Below the pieces are notes generated by a model. The model searched no databases. It was not told the DNA's origin and saw nothing but the letters and a program-made list of their open reading frames with translations. Shown here piece by piece: positions 43,234 to 51,399 of a DNA stretch of 64,000 nucleotides. The translations under genes and the position numbers were made by a program. This DNA is from an uncultured Bacteroidales bacterium. Lineage in GTDB: Bacteria > Bacteroidota > Bacteroidia > Bacteroidales > Paludibacteraceae. How positions within the stretch are numbered: position 1 is the stretch's first letter; each line of letters begins with the position of its first letter. Location of the stretch: positions 1 through 64,000 of the forward strand of contig CACYHE010000002.1 in NCBI GenBank assembly GCA_902774185.1. Direction: 5' to 3'.

Positions 43234-43256
43234 AAGTTGAAAGTTTAAAGTTGAAA
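43229..43256. repeat. GTTGAAA array over the waaA stop codon
   Basis: GTTGAAA, GTTGAAA, GTTTAAA, GTTGAAA. The waaA TGA is bases 3-5 of the first unit. The identical four-unit series, including the GTTTAAA variant, occurs inside pheT at 60145-60172. Confidence 0.9.
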
Positions 43257-43260
43257 GATC

Positions 43261-44592
43261 ATGGCACAGAAACCAAGTATACCAAAAGGGACGCGGGATT
43301 TTGGACAAATGGAGATGGCGCGTCGCAATTATATCTTTGATACCATCAAAGGGGTCTTTCGTCTGTATGGTTTTCAGCAGATAGAGACACCGGCGATGGA
43401 GAACCTATCCACGCTCATGGGTAAATACGGTGAGGAAGGCGACAAACTGCTCTTCCGTATCCAGAACAGCGGAGAGAAAGCCGCATTGGCGCCGGAGAAG
43501 GGTCTGCGTTATGACCTGACCGTTCCCTTTGCCCGTTATGTGGTACAGCATCGGGAAGAACTCAGTTTCCCCTTCAAACGCTTCCAGATCCAACCCGTCT
43601 GGCGTGCTGACCGTCCGCAGAAAGGACGTTATCGGGAGTTCTACCAATGCGACGTCGATGTGATCGGTTCGGACAGCCTGCTTGGTGAACTCGAACTCAT
43701 CCAAATCGTAGAAGAGGTCTATCGTCGCTTAGGTATCAACGTGTGCCTGCATATCAATAACCGCAAGATCCTTGCCGGCATCGCCGAAGTGATCGGTGCG
43801 CCGGATAAGATGATTGACATCACCGTAGCCATCGACAAACTCGATAAGATCGGGGTGGAAGCCGTCAATGCCGAACTCAAAGAACGCGGTTTGAATGACG
43901 AACAGATTGCAGCACTCCAACCTATTCTCAACCTCAGCGGCTCTACGGCCGACAAACTGACCGCCCTCAAGACAATCCTCGCTTCCAGCGAAGTAGGATT
44001 GAAAGGTATAGCCGAGTTAGAAGAAGTCTTTGAACTTTTCAACTCGCAACTCTCCACTTCTCTCAACTCTAAACCCTCAACTCTCAACATAGAGTTAGAC
44101 TTGTGCCTCGCACGTGGTCTGAATTACTACACGGGTGCTATCTTCGAAGTGAAGGCGCTGGACGCACAAATCGGTTCGATCACCGGTGGTGGTCGGTATG
44201 ATAACCTGACCGGAATCTTTGGTCTGCCGAACGTGTCGGGTGTAGGTATCTCGTTCGGTGCGGACCGTATCTACGATGTACTGACGGAGTTGGATTTATT
44301 CCCGAAGGAATTACAATCTACAACCCAAATACTCTTCGCAACCTTCGGTGACGCAGAATTGCATTATGCTTTGGGTTGGGCAAAAGAACTGAGAGCACAC
44401 GATATCGCCGTAGAAGTGTACCCAGAACCGACGAAAATGAAGAAACAGATGGCTTACGCCGACGATAAGAAGATCCCGTACGTAGCCATCGTAGGCGGTA
44501 ACGAGATGGAGACAAACACCGTCATGTTGAAAAACATGGCTACCGGCGAACAGAAACAAGTAACGCTCGCCGAGTTAATTGGTAATTTGTAA
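43261..44592 (+). CDS. hisS: Histidyl-tRNA synthetase
   Basis: A 443-aa class II synthetase. Seen: [15 protein letters not shown], motif 2 [30 protein letters not shown], histidine motifs [15 protein letters not shown] and [10 protein letters not shown], and the C-terminal anticodon-binding domain with [25 protein letters not shown] heptamer-like insert (CAACTCT units, 44036-44092) encodes [16 protein letters not shown] between the insertion domain and the LARG motif. It begins right after the GTTGAAA array. Confidence 0.95.
   Translation: MAQKPSIPKGTRDFGQMEMARRNYIFDTIKGVFRLYGFQQIETPAMENLSTLMGKYGEEGDKLLFRIQNSGEKAALAPEKGLRYDLTVPFARYVVQHREELSFPFKRFQIQPVWRADRPQKGRYREFYQCDVDVIGSDSLLGELELIQIVEEVYRRLGINVCLHINNRKILAGIAEVIGAPDKMIDITVAIDKLDKIGVEAVNAELKERGLNDEQIAALQPILNLSGSTADKLTALKTILASSEVGLKGIAELEEVFELFNSQLSTSLNSKPSTLNIELDLCLARGLNYYTGAIFEVKALDAQIGSITGGGRYDNLTGIFGLPNVSGVGISFGADRIYDVLTELDLFPKELQSTTQILFATFGDAELHYALGWAKELRAHDIAVEVYPEPTKMKKQMAYADDKKIPYVAIVGGNEMETNTVMLKNMATGEQKQVTLAELIGNL
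44036..44092 (+). repeat. CAACTCT array in hisS
   Basis: Degenerate CAACTCT/CAACTCG heptamers over 57 bases (19 codons), encoding a Ser/Asn/Leu-rich linker. Confidence 0.65.
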
Positions 44593-44602
44593 TTGATAAT
44601 TT

Positions 44603-45139
44603 ATGGCAGATACGAATAAACAGTTTGATGAGGTAACAGCCAAATGTCGGGCGATATTCGTCGATAAGATGAGCGACTACGGTGCATCTTGGCGGATCTT
44701 TCGTCTGCAAGGCATCTCGGACCAGCTTTACATAAAAGTAAAGAATATCCGTCAGCGTCAAGAGACGGGGGTTAGTCTGGTAGGCGATGATATAGAAGGT
44801 AACCTGCGTGCCATCGTCAACTACGGTATCATGGCGATCATCCAAGACCGTCAGGGTTTTGCGGACGGCGTGGATATATCTACAGAAAAAGCCATGGAGT
44901 GGTACGACGGCGTGCTGAACGAAGCCAAAGAGTTGATGCTGCGCAAGAATCACGACTACGGAGAGGCTTGGCGCGAGATGAGTAAAGAAGGGATCGTCGA
45001 TATGATCATGGCCAAGATCATTCGTATCAAGACTATCCTCGAACACGGCGGAACAACCATCGCTTCCGAAGGTGTGGAAGGAAACTACTTCGATATCATT
45101 AACTACGCAATCTTTGATTTGATTCACTATGAGAGCTAA
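44603..45139 (+). CDS. DUF1599 (Nmad1-type) protein
   Basis: A 178-aa soluble protein formed of two internal repeats: CRAIFVDKMSDYGASWRIFR...DDIEGNLRAIVNYGIMAII and AKELMLRKNHDYGEAWREM...GVEGNYFDIINYAIFDLI. This is the DUF1599 family, which is related to nucleotide-modification-associated domains and is found before the DoxX gene and tpiA in Bacteroidales (recalled synteny). The conserved DYG and E/D residues suggest metal or nucleotide binding. Function unproven. Overlaps the DoxX gene by 11 bases. Confidence 0.85.
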   Translation: MADTNKQFDEVTAKCRAIFVDKMSDYGASWRIFRLQGISDQLYIKVKNIRQRQETGVSLVGDDIEGNLRAIVNYGIMAIIQDRQGFADGVDISTEKAMEWYDGVLNEAKELMLRKNHDYGEAWREMSKEGIVDMIMAKIIRIKTILEHGGTTIASEGVEGNYFDIINYAIFDLIHYES

Positions 45140-46286
45140 ATCACAAATCACAAATCACAAATCACAAATATGCCATATAGTGGGCAGCGTAGCTCGCACA
45201 CTATTGGCTTTGACCTTCATCTTCTCCGGCTTCGTGAAGGCGGTGGATCCCTTAGGAACCGTTTATAAAATAGAGGACTACTTAAAGGCTTTTGGCGGTT
45301 TCTTCACCGACCTGCTCCCTATCGCCGGCACAGTAGCCGTATTGCTGATTGTGACCGAATGGCTATTAGGTTGGACGATGCTGCTGAACGTCCGTACTAA
45401 ATGGACGAGTTGGATCTCCCTACTCTTCTATCTCTTCATGACGCCGCTCACTCTCTGGTCGGCATTGACGAACAAAGTGGCGGACTGCGGTTGTTTCGGG
45501 GACGCGTTGACGCTGACGAACTGGCAGACTTTCTGGAAAGATGTAGTACTGCTTGCTCTGACCATCGTGCTGCTTTGCTGTAGAAAGAAGATCCCGCAGT
45601 TATTCAGCAACTGGATGGAAGCGGTCATCGCCGTACTGGTTTTGGGGTCCGCAGCAGGTATCATGGGGTATAGTTATACCCACCTGCCGCCTATTGATTT
45701 CCGTCCGTACAAAGTGGGCAACGACATCAATGAGTTGACGCACGACGAGGTTGCACCGGTTATCAAGGTGTTCTATACCTTCGAGAAAGACGGTCAGCTG
45801 CAAGAGTTCCTTTATGCCGACCGACCCGACATCAATGGGGACAGTACCTGGACCTTCATCGAGCAGGAGACCCGTACCTTAGTGCCCGGCAAGGACCCGA
45901 CAATCCATGACTTTGAGATCCTGCGGCATTATTATGACGAAGAATACGATGAGTATATATGGGAAGAACTGACGGACGATATCCTGATGTCGGAAGACAC
46001 CACGTATCTGGTGACGATGTACGATCTGAACAAGACCGACCGCAAACAGATGGATAAGTTACTGAACCTGGTTTATGAACATGAGAACGTTTATTTCCTG
46101 ACCGGTTCGGGAGACGATGACATCGCAGCCTTTGCAGAAGAATTGGGTTGGGAAGAAGAGATGACCTTTAGTATCTTCTGTTTCATGGATCCCGTAGCCA
46201 TCAAGACCATCGTGCGTGCGAACCCGGGTCTCGTAGTATTGGTAAACGGAAAAGTAATCGAAAAACATAATTTTAAAAATTTATAA
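45129..46286 (+). CDS. DoxX-family membrane protein (BT_3928-like)
   Basis: A 385-aa protein: four membrane segments in residues 17-165 with the DoxX/MauE-type features [22 protein letters not shown] and DCGCFGD, followed by a 200-residue non-cytoplasmic domain with a thioredoxin-like C terminus ([32 protein letters not shown]). Bacteroidetes members are placed between DUF1599 and tpiA. It may take part in membrane thiol chemistry, but this is inference from MauE relatives. The first 14 residues ([14 protein letters not shown]) come from a (AAATCAC)x4 array that follows the ATG. Confidence 0.8.
   Translation: MRAKSQITNHKSQICHIVGSVARTLLALTFIFSGFVKAVDPLGTVYKIEDYLKAFGGFFTDLLPIAGTVAVLLIVTEWLLGWTMLLNVRTKWTSWISLLFYLFMTPLTLWSALTNKVADCGCFGDALTLTNWQTFWKDVVLLALTIVLLCCRKKIPQLFSNWMEAVIAVLVLGSAAGIMGYSYTHLPPIDFRPYKVGNDINELTHDEVAPVIKVFYTFEKDGQLQEFLYADRPDINGDSTWTFIEQETRTLVPGKDPTIHDFEILRHYYDEEYDEYIWEELTDDILMSEDTTYLVTMYDLNKTDRKQMDKLLNLVYEHENVYFLTGSGDDDIAAFAEELGWEEEMTFSIFCFMDPVAIKTIVRANPGLVVLVNGKVIEKHNFKNL
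45138..45169 (+). repeat. Perfect (AAATCAC)x4 array at the DoxX start
   Basis: Four exact AAATCAC heptamers plus AAAT, beginning in the DUF1599 stop region and encoding the N terminus of the DoxX protein. A one-unit change would break the frame right after the start codon. Confidence 0.88.
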
Positions 46287-46290
46287 GCAT

Positions 46291-47040
46291 ATGAGAACAA
46301 AAATGGTAGCAGGTAACTGGAAGATGAACAAGAACCTGCAAGAAGGCGTAGCATTGGCTACCGAGTTGAAAGAAGCAGTTAAAGAACCGAAATGTGCCGT
46401 TGTTATCGGTACACCGTTTATCCATTTGGCAACCGTAGCTGAGTTGCTGAAGGGTTCGGCTATCAAGGTAGCAGCAGAGAACTGCGCAGATCACGAGAAG
46501 GGTGCATACACCGGTGAGGTAAGCGCAGAGATGGTTAAATCGACCGGCGCTGAATACGTCATCCTTGGTCACTCGGAGCGTCGTCAATACTACGCTGAGA
46601 GCTATGAGATGTTGGCTGAGAAGACCCGCCTCGCTTTGGCAAACGGTCTGAAGGTGATCTTCTGTATCGGTGAGGTAAAAGAAGAGCGTGAAGCAGGTAA
46701 GCAGAACGAGGTGGTTAAAGCACAACTGGAAGGTTCTGTATTCGGTTTGAGCACAGAGGAGTGGAAGAATATCACCCTCGCTTACGAACCGGTATGGGCT
46801 ATCGGTACAGGTCTGACCGCAACTCCGGAGCAGGCACAAGAGATCCACGCCTATATCCGTAGCCTCGTAGCTGCTAAATACGGTCAAGAGGCAGCAGAGG
46901 ACACTACCATCCTGTACGGTGGTAGCTGCAACGAGAAGAACGCTGCAGAACTCTTCGCTTGCCAGGATATCGACGGTGGTCTGATCGGTGGCGCTGCTCT
47001 TGTAGCTGAGAAATTCCTCGCAATCATTGCTGCTCGATAA
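46291..47040 (+). CDS. tpiA: Triosephosphate isomerase
   Basis: A 249-aa (beta/alpha)8 enzyme interconverting DHAP and glyceraldehyde 3-phosphate. N-terminal [13 protein letters not shown] (catalytic Lys), GHSERRQYY (catalytic His) and [10 protein letters not shown] (catalytic Glu), phosphate loop [11 protein letters not shown] and GGLIGGAAL. Standard length. It is five bases from the DoxX stop and one base from the next gene. Confidence 0.97.
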   Translation: MRTKMVAGNWKMNKNLQEGVALATELKEAVKEPKCAVVIGTPFIHLATVAELLKGSAIKVAAENCADHEKGAYTGEVSAEMVKSTGAEYVILGHSERRQYYAESYEMLAEKTRLALANGLKVIFCIGEVKEEREAGKQNEVVKAQLEGSVFGLSTEEWKNITLAYEPVWAIGTGLTATPEQAQEIHAYIRSLVAAKYGQEAAEDTTILYGGSCNEKNAAELFACQDIDGGLIGGAALVAEKFLAIIAAR

Positions 47041-47041
47041 T

Positions 47042-47587
47042 ATGGCTCTTATCAAGACCATCAATAGAAACGGTGAGATGCTTACACCGCATATCGCTGA
47101 CGACGTGTTTATGGCAGAGAATGCTACCGTCGTTGGCGATGTGACGGTGGGCGAAGGATCAAGTCTGTGGTTCAACAGCGTCTTGCGTGGCGACGTCAAC
47201 ACCATCATCATCGGTAAGCATTGTAACATCCAAGACGGAGCAGTACTGCACACGTTGTACCAGAAATCGACGATCCGTTTAGGCGACTACGTGTCCGTAG
47301 GACATAACGTGACGATCCACGGTGCAGATGTCGATGACTACGCCCTCATCGGGATGGGTGCCACCCTACTCGACGATGCCCATGTAGGCGAAGGTGCCAT
47401 CGTAGCAGCCAACGCCCTTGTGCTCAAAGGAACGCAGATAGGTCCGCACGAGATCTGGGGAGGCGTGCCGGCTAAATTCATCAAGAAAGCCGATCCCGCA
47501 CAGACCCAAGAGATCAACCAAAAAATAGCCAATAACTACGCAATGTACGCAAGTTGGTACCGGAGCGGCTCCGGACCCGAACATTAA
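47042..47587 (+). CDS. Gamma-carbonic-anhydrase family protein
   Basis: A 181-aa left-handed beta-helix protein of the YrdA/PaaY group. Start ATG 47042; the upstream in-frame TTG overlaps tpiA. Hexapeptide repeats are visible (ATVVGDVTVGEGSSLWFNSVLRGDVNTIIIGKHCNIQDGAVLHT). The three metal His are present in TIIIGKHCNIQDGAVLH and GHNVTIHG. Activity as a carbonic anhydrase or as an acyl-CoA thioesterase cannot be separated by sequence. Confidence 0.87.
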   Translation: MALIKTINRNGEMLTPHIADDVFMAENATVVGDVTVGEGSSLWFNSVLRGDVNTIIIGKHCNIQDGAVLHTLYQKSTIRLGDYVSVGHNVTIHGADVDDYALIGMGATLLDDAHVGEGAIVAANALVLKGTQIGPHEIWGGVPAKFIKKADPAQTQEINQKIANNYAMYASWYRSGSGPEH

Positions 47588-47602
47588 CAAAGCAAACACA
47601 CT

Positions 47603-48307
47603 ATGTACAAGCGCATACTTTTAAAACTCTCGGGTGAGAGTCTTGCCGGAGAAAGTAAGCAAGGTATAGATACCCAACGTTTGGCGCAATATGCTGAACA
47701 AGTGAAGAACATTGCCCAAAAAGGTATCCAGGTAGGTATCGTCATCGGAGGAGGAAATATCTTCCGTGGCTTATCGGGTGCACAGAAAGGTTTTGACCGC
47801 GTCAAAGGTGACCAGATGGGGATGTTAGCCACCGTCATCAATGCCTTGGCATTAGCATCGGCGCTTGAGTCTATCGGTCAACCCGTTCGCGTACTGACAT
47901 CGATCCGCATGGAGCCGGTAGGTGATTTCTACAGCCCCGCTAAGGCACAACGCTTGTTGGACAAAGGCAACGTAGTAATTCTTGCCGGTGGAACGGGTGC
48001 TCCCTACTTCACCACCGATACCGGTTCATCGCTGCGTGCATTGGAGATCAAAGCCGACGTGATGCTGAAAGGCACACGTGTCGATGGTATCTACACCGCT
48101 GACCCGGAGAAAGACCCGAAGGCTACGAAATTTACGGAGATCACTTATGACGAAGTGATCCAACGCGGGCTAAAGGTAATGGATATCACCGCTACCGCCA
48201 TGGCTCGTGAGAACGGTCTGCCGATCTATGTCTTCAACATGGATCAGTACGGCAACCTCGAAAAAGTAATTAAAGGAGAACAAATAGGAACATTAGTAAA
48301 ACCCTAA
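47603..48307 (+). CDS. pyrH: UMP kinase
   Basis: A 234-aa hexameric amino-acid-kinase-fold enzyme that phosphorylates UMP. Seen: [51 protein letters not shown]. Length is usual. With frr downstream by four bases it forms the common pyrH-frr pair. Confidence 0.96.
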   Translation: MYKRILLKLSGESLAGESKQGIDTQRLAQYAEQVKNIAQKGIQVGIVIGGGNIFRGLSGAQKGFDRVKGDQMGMLATVINALALASALESIGQPVRVLTSIRMEPVGDFYSPAKAQRLLDKGNVVILAGGTGAPYFTTDTGSSLRALEIKADVMLKGTRVDGIYTADPEKDPKATKFTEITYDEVIQRGLKVMDITATAMARENGLPIYVFNMDQYGNLEKVIKGEQIGTLVKP

Positions 48308-48311
48308 TAGT

Positions 48312-48875
48312 ATGGAAGACGAACTTGAATTGTATCAGAATGCAGCTGAAGAGCAAATGCAGAATTCTGTAGCGCACTTGGACGACACGTTGCAACATAT
48401 CCGTGCCGGCAAAGCGAATCCTCGTATCTTAGACCCTATCAAAGTGGACTACTACGGAGCGATGTCGCCTTTGGCTAACTGCGCTACCATCACTACACCG
48501 GACGCACGTACCATCGCTATCACTCCTTGGGAGAAGAAACTGATCAGCGAGATTGAGCGCGCCATCATCAACTCGAATATCGGTCTGGCTCCGTCTAACA
48601 ACGGTGAGACCATTCGTCTGATCCTTCCGCCGCTGACCGAAGAGCGTCGTCGTGACCTCTGCAAGCAATGCAAAGGCGAACTGGAAGAGGCAAAGATGTC
48701 CATCCGTAATGCCCGCCGCGATGCGATCGAGGAATTCAAAAAACTCGTCAAGAACGGTCTGAGCGAAGACATCGAGAAAGATGCCGAAGAAGAGATGCAG
48801 AAGACCCACGATAAATATATCGCTAAGGTCGAAGCCCTCTACGCCGCCAAAGAGAAAGAAATCATGACGGTTTAA
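48312..48875 (+). CDS. frr: Ribosome recycling factor
   Basis: A 187-aa protein that splits the post-termination ribosome together with EF-G. Family motifs: [64 protein letters not shown]. Length is normal. It forms a transcription unit with pyrH and rsgA. Confidence 0.96.
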   Translation: MEDELELYQNAAEEQMQNSVAHLDDTLQHIRAGKANPRILDPIKVDYYGAMSPLANCATITTPDARTIAITPWEKKLISEIERAIINSNIGLAPSNNGETIRLILPPLTEERRRDLCKQCKGELEEAKMSIRNARRDAIEEFKKLVKNGLSEDIEKDAEEEMQKTHDKYIAKVEALYAAKEKEIMTV

Positions 48876-48880
48876 CTGTC

Positions 48881-48915
48881 ATTGGTGATTGGTGATTGGT
48901 AATTGGTCATTGGTG
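48881..48915 (+). repeat. (ATTGGTN)x5 array containing the rsgA start
   Basis: Five tandem heptamers: ATTGGTG, ATTGGTG, ATTGGTA, ATTGGTC, ATTGGTG. The final GTG (48913-48915) is the best start codon of rsgA. Confidence 0.88.
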
Positions 48916-49851
48916 AGAGGTCTCGTTATTAAATCTACAGGAAGCAGTTACATCGTTCGAATGGACGATGGTACGAATGTGGAATGTCATATCAAAGGCA
49001 ATTTCCGCATTCGCGGTATCCGTAGTACCAACCCTGTTGCCGTAGGTGACTTTGTGGAAGTACAGACACTGGCAGATGGAACGAACTGGATTACGGAGAT
49101 TGAGGATCGGAAGAACTATATCATCCGCAAATCGACGAACCTAAGCAAAGAGAGTCATATCTTAGCAGCCAACATCGACCAAGTAGCCCTTATCGTAACC
49201 GTCAACCATCCCGTCACCTCCACCACCTTCATAGACCGTTTCTTAGCTACCTGTGAGGCCTATCGCGTACGCGCGATCATTATATTTAATAAGATAGACC
49301 TGCTGACAGACGAAGAGAACGAACAGGTAGAAGAACTAAGAGCACTCTATGAATCAATTGGTTACAAGACCATCGAGATTTCTGCCATCAGTCTTCAGAA
49401 CACAGAATACAGAGCACAGAACACAGACTTGCTTACCTTATTTGCAGGCAAAACAACCCTACTCTCCGGCAATTCAGGTGTGGGTAAGAGTACGCTGCTC
49501 AATGCCCTATTCGGCAAAGAGATGACGCGAACAGGTAAGATCTCCGATGCCCACGACAAAGGCATGCACACGACGACCTTCTCGGAGATGTATTTCTTGG
49601 ATGACGGACGTATCATCGACACGCCAGGTATCAAGGGGTTTGGAACGATTGATTTTGAACGCGAAGAAGTCGGCCATTATTTCCGAGATATCTTCCGTGT
49701 AAGCAGAGACTGTCGTTTCGGTAACTGTACGCACACCAACGAACCCGGTTGTGCCGTAAAGGAAGCCGTAGTGCGAGGAGAGATAGCGGTTAGTCGATAC
49801 GAGTCGTATCTATCACTCCTCGGAGACTGCGAGGAAGGGAAATATCGTTAA
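48913..49851 (+). CDS. rsgA: Ribosome small-subunit GTPase RsgA
   Basis: A 312-aa circularly permuted GTPase for late 30S assembly. I choose GTG 48913 (giving MRGLVIKSTGSSYIV, the usual N terminus); an upstream TTG at 48889 would add repeat-encoded residues. Order G4-G1-G3 is visible: FNKIDL, GNSGVGKSTLLNAL, DTPGI; then the zinc module C...CTHTNEPGC. A GAACACA array (49398-49425) inserts LQNTEYRAQNTD between the G4 and G1 motifs. Converges with rluA-type gene (39-base overlap). Confidence 0.94.
   Translation: MRGLVIKSTGSSYIVRMDDGTNVECHIKGNFRIRGIRSTNPVAVGDFVEVQTLADGTNWITEIEDRKNYIIRKSTNLSKESHILAANIDQVALIVTVNHPVTSTTFIDRFLATCEAYRVRAIIIFNKIDLLTDEENEQVEELRALYESIGYKTIEISAISLQNTEYRAQNTDLLTLFAGKTTLLSGNSGVGKSTLLNALFGKEMTRTGKISDAHDKGMHTTTFSEMYFLDDGRIIDTPGIKGFGTIDFEREEVGHYFRDIFRVSRDCRFGNCTHTNEPGCAVKEAVVRGEIAVSRYESYLSLLGDCEEGKYR
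49398..49425 (+). repeat. GAACACA array in rsgA
   Basis: GAACACA, GAATACA, GAGCACA, GAACACA: four heptamers inside the GTPase domain linker. Same family as in btuG, waaA and uvrA. Confidence 0.85.
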
Positions 49852-50568
49852 GAAATCTTTAGGAACCGGTGCCGTAATGGTAACCGGCTCTTTTTTGACA
49901 GGATGGATAAACCGTATCTGCCGTGCATGCAGACTGATTCCGCCATCTGGATTTGAACGCTTGGCGCCGTACTTAAGATCCCCCTTCACCGGACAACCGA
50001 TAGCAGCTAACTGGCACCGGATCTGATGATGCCGTCCGGTCTCCAGATTAATCTCCAAAAGCGAATAATGATCCCCTTTGGCTAAAGTCTTGTAACTCAG
50101 TACGGCTTGTTTGGCATCCTTCGTGCCGGGTTTGGCTATAAAACTCTTATTGAGTTTCTCATTGCGCACAAGCCAGTTCTCCAAGCGCGCCTCCGATTGT
50201 CTCGGAAAACCCTGCACGATTGCCCAATAGGTCTTAACGATAGACCGCCCTTCGGGCTGACAGACCGTTTCACTGACAGACCGTTTCACTGACAGACCGC
50301 CCTTCGGGCTGACAGACTTTTCCTTAAACATCTCATTGAGACGTGTCAGCGCTTTGGATGTGCGGGCAAAGAGTACGACTCCGCTAGTAGGACGATCCAG
50401 ACGATGGGTAACACCGATAAAAACCTCACCGGGCTTATTGTATTTCTCCTTGATGTAGGCTTTCACCGTCTCACTGAGCGGTGTGTCTCCGGTCTTATCG
50501 CCCTGCACGATCTCCGAACAGGTCTTATTGACAGCGATAATATGATTATCTTCGTAAAGTACGGTCAT
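49813..50568 (-). CDS. RluA-family pseudouridine synthase
   Basis: A 251-aa RNA pseudouridine synthase. Catalytic Asp in GVTHRLDRPTSGVVLFART, plus LLEINLETGRHHQIRCQLA and the closing RFIHPVKKEPVTI. No S4 domain at the N terminus. An insert (KSVSPKGGLSVKRSVSETVC, then QPEGRS) between the RLDRPTSG helix and the KTYWAIVQG strand is encoded by a repeat element with two UUCG hairpins (50241-50321). Target RNA position is not deducible. It converges with rsgA. Confidence 0.87.
   Translation of the reverse strand: MTVLYEDNHIIAVNKTCSEIVQGDKTGDTPLSETVKAYIKEKYNKPGEVFIGVTHRLDRPTSGVVLFARTSKALTRLNEMFKEKSVSPKGGLSVKRSVSETVCQPEGRSIVKTYWAIVQGFPRQSEARLENWLVRNEKLNKSFIAKPGTKDAKQAVLSYKTLAKGDHYSLLEINLETGRHHQIRCQLAAIGCPVKGDLKYGAKRSNPDGGISLHARQIRFIHPVKKEPVTITAPVPKDFLTIFPFLAVSEE
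50241..50321. repeat. CAGACCG repeat element with twin TTCG hairpins
   Basis: GCCCTTCGGGC hairpins at about 50248-50258 and 50300-50310 flank two 16-bp copies of CAGACCGTTTCACTGA. It lies inside the pseudouridine synthase gene in frame. The TTCG-capped stems would be very stable in RNA. Confidence 0.75.
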
Positions 50569-50570
50569 TT

Positions 50571-50599
50571 CGATTTACGATTGGACGATTTACGATTGC
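50571..50599. repeat. GACGATT/TACGATT array
   Basis: Covers the spacer before the pseudouridine synthase gene and the 3' end of rlmB, encoding that protein's last residues. Shares the GATTGGACGATTTACGATT core with 3160 and 51352. Confidence 0.7.
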
Positions 50600-51396
50600 C
50601 GATTTCTTTGACGAATTGCTTCATAGATAAAGACACCGGCGGCTACAGATACGTTCAGGCTCTCAATAACACCTGTCATCGGCAGGCGAACCTGATCCGT
50701 ACAGAGTTTGAGGTTCTCCTCATAGATACCTTTTTCCTCGCTTCCCATGACGATGCAGGTCGGCACGGTCATGTCCACTTCGGTATAGTTACGCTCGGTA
50801 TGTTCGGTCGCCGCGACGATGCGAAGGCCGCTTTCTTGTAAGAAGCGAAGTGCATTCTGCAAATTTTCCACCTTGCAGATTGGCAACGAATGCAACGCTC
50901 CGGCGGACGCTTTGACGGCATCGCCGTTGATAGCTGCACTACCACGCGTACCGATAATAAGCGCATCAACACCGGCACAAACGCAGGTTCGAGCGATCGC
51001 TCCGAAGTTACGTACATCAGTCACTCCATCCAGCATAACAAGTAAGGGAGTCTTTCCTTCATCGTACAAAGAAGCCACTAAATTATCCAGAGGTGTGAAC
51101 TCGATGGGACTCAAGAAAGCAATGACGCCTTGATGGTTCTTATCCGTGAACTGATTGAGTTTTTCGATAGGTACCCGTTGAACCTGCGTACCCGTTCCTT
51201 CCAGTTTGAGTAATAACTCTCTACCGATAGCCGAACTCATATCGCGACGAACCAGCACTTTATCCAATGCCTTACCGGCATCGATAGCTTCAATAACTGC
51301 CCGAATACCAAAGATCATCTCTTTCTCCGGCGGACGCTTCGTGTCATAAGATTGACGATTGGACGATTTACGATTTACGATTTTATCTTGATACAT
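50590..51396 (-). CDS. rlmB: 23S rRNA 2'-O-ribose methyltransferase (TrmH/RlmB family)
   Basis: A 268-aa SPOUT methyltransferase. N-terminal substrate-binding domain begins at MIFGIRAVIEAIDAGK, then the knot motifs DGVTDVRNFGAIARTCVCAGVDALII, IVMGSEEKGIYEENLKLC and LPMTGVIESLNVSVAAGVFIYEAIRQR. Two starts are possible: ATG 51396, whose first 26 residues come partly from the GACGATT array (KIVNRKSSNRQSYDT), or ATG 51318 at the domain boundary. The second looks like the original start. Confidence 0.88.
   Translation of the reverse strand: MYQDKIVNRKSSNRQSYDTKRPPEKEMIFGIRAVIEAIDAGKALDKVLVRRDMSSAIGRELLLKLEGTGTQVQRVPIEKLNQFTDKNHQGVIAFLSPIEFTPLDNLVASLYDEGKTPLLVMLDGVTDVRNFGAIARTCVCAGVDALIIGTRGSAAINGDAVKASAGALHSLPICKVENLQNALRFLQESGLRIVAATEHTERNYTEVDMTVPTCIVMGSEEKGIYEENLKLCTDQVRLPMTGVIESLNVSVAAGVFIYEAIRQRNRQS
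51352..51383. repeat. GACGATT/TACGATT array at the rlmB N terminus
   Basis: Tandem GACGATT, GGACGATT and TACGATT units inside the annotated rlmB coding sequence, encoding the Asn/Ser/Arg-rich leader. Confidence 0.7.
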
Positions 51397-51399
51397 AAT

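Noticed and set aside
49813..49851. Antisense overlap of rsgA and the pseudouridine synthase gene as a regulatory feature
   Set aside because: Short tail-to-tail overlaps are common in compact genomes; nothing further points to regulation.
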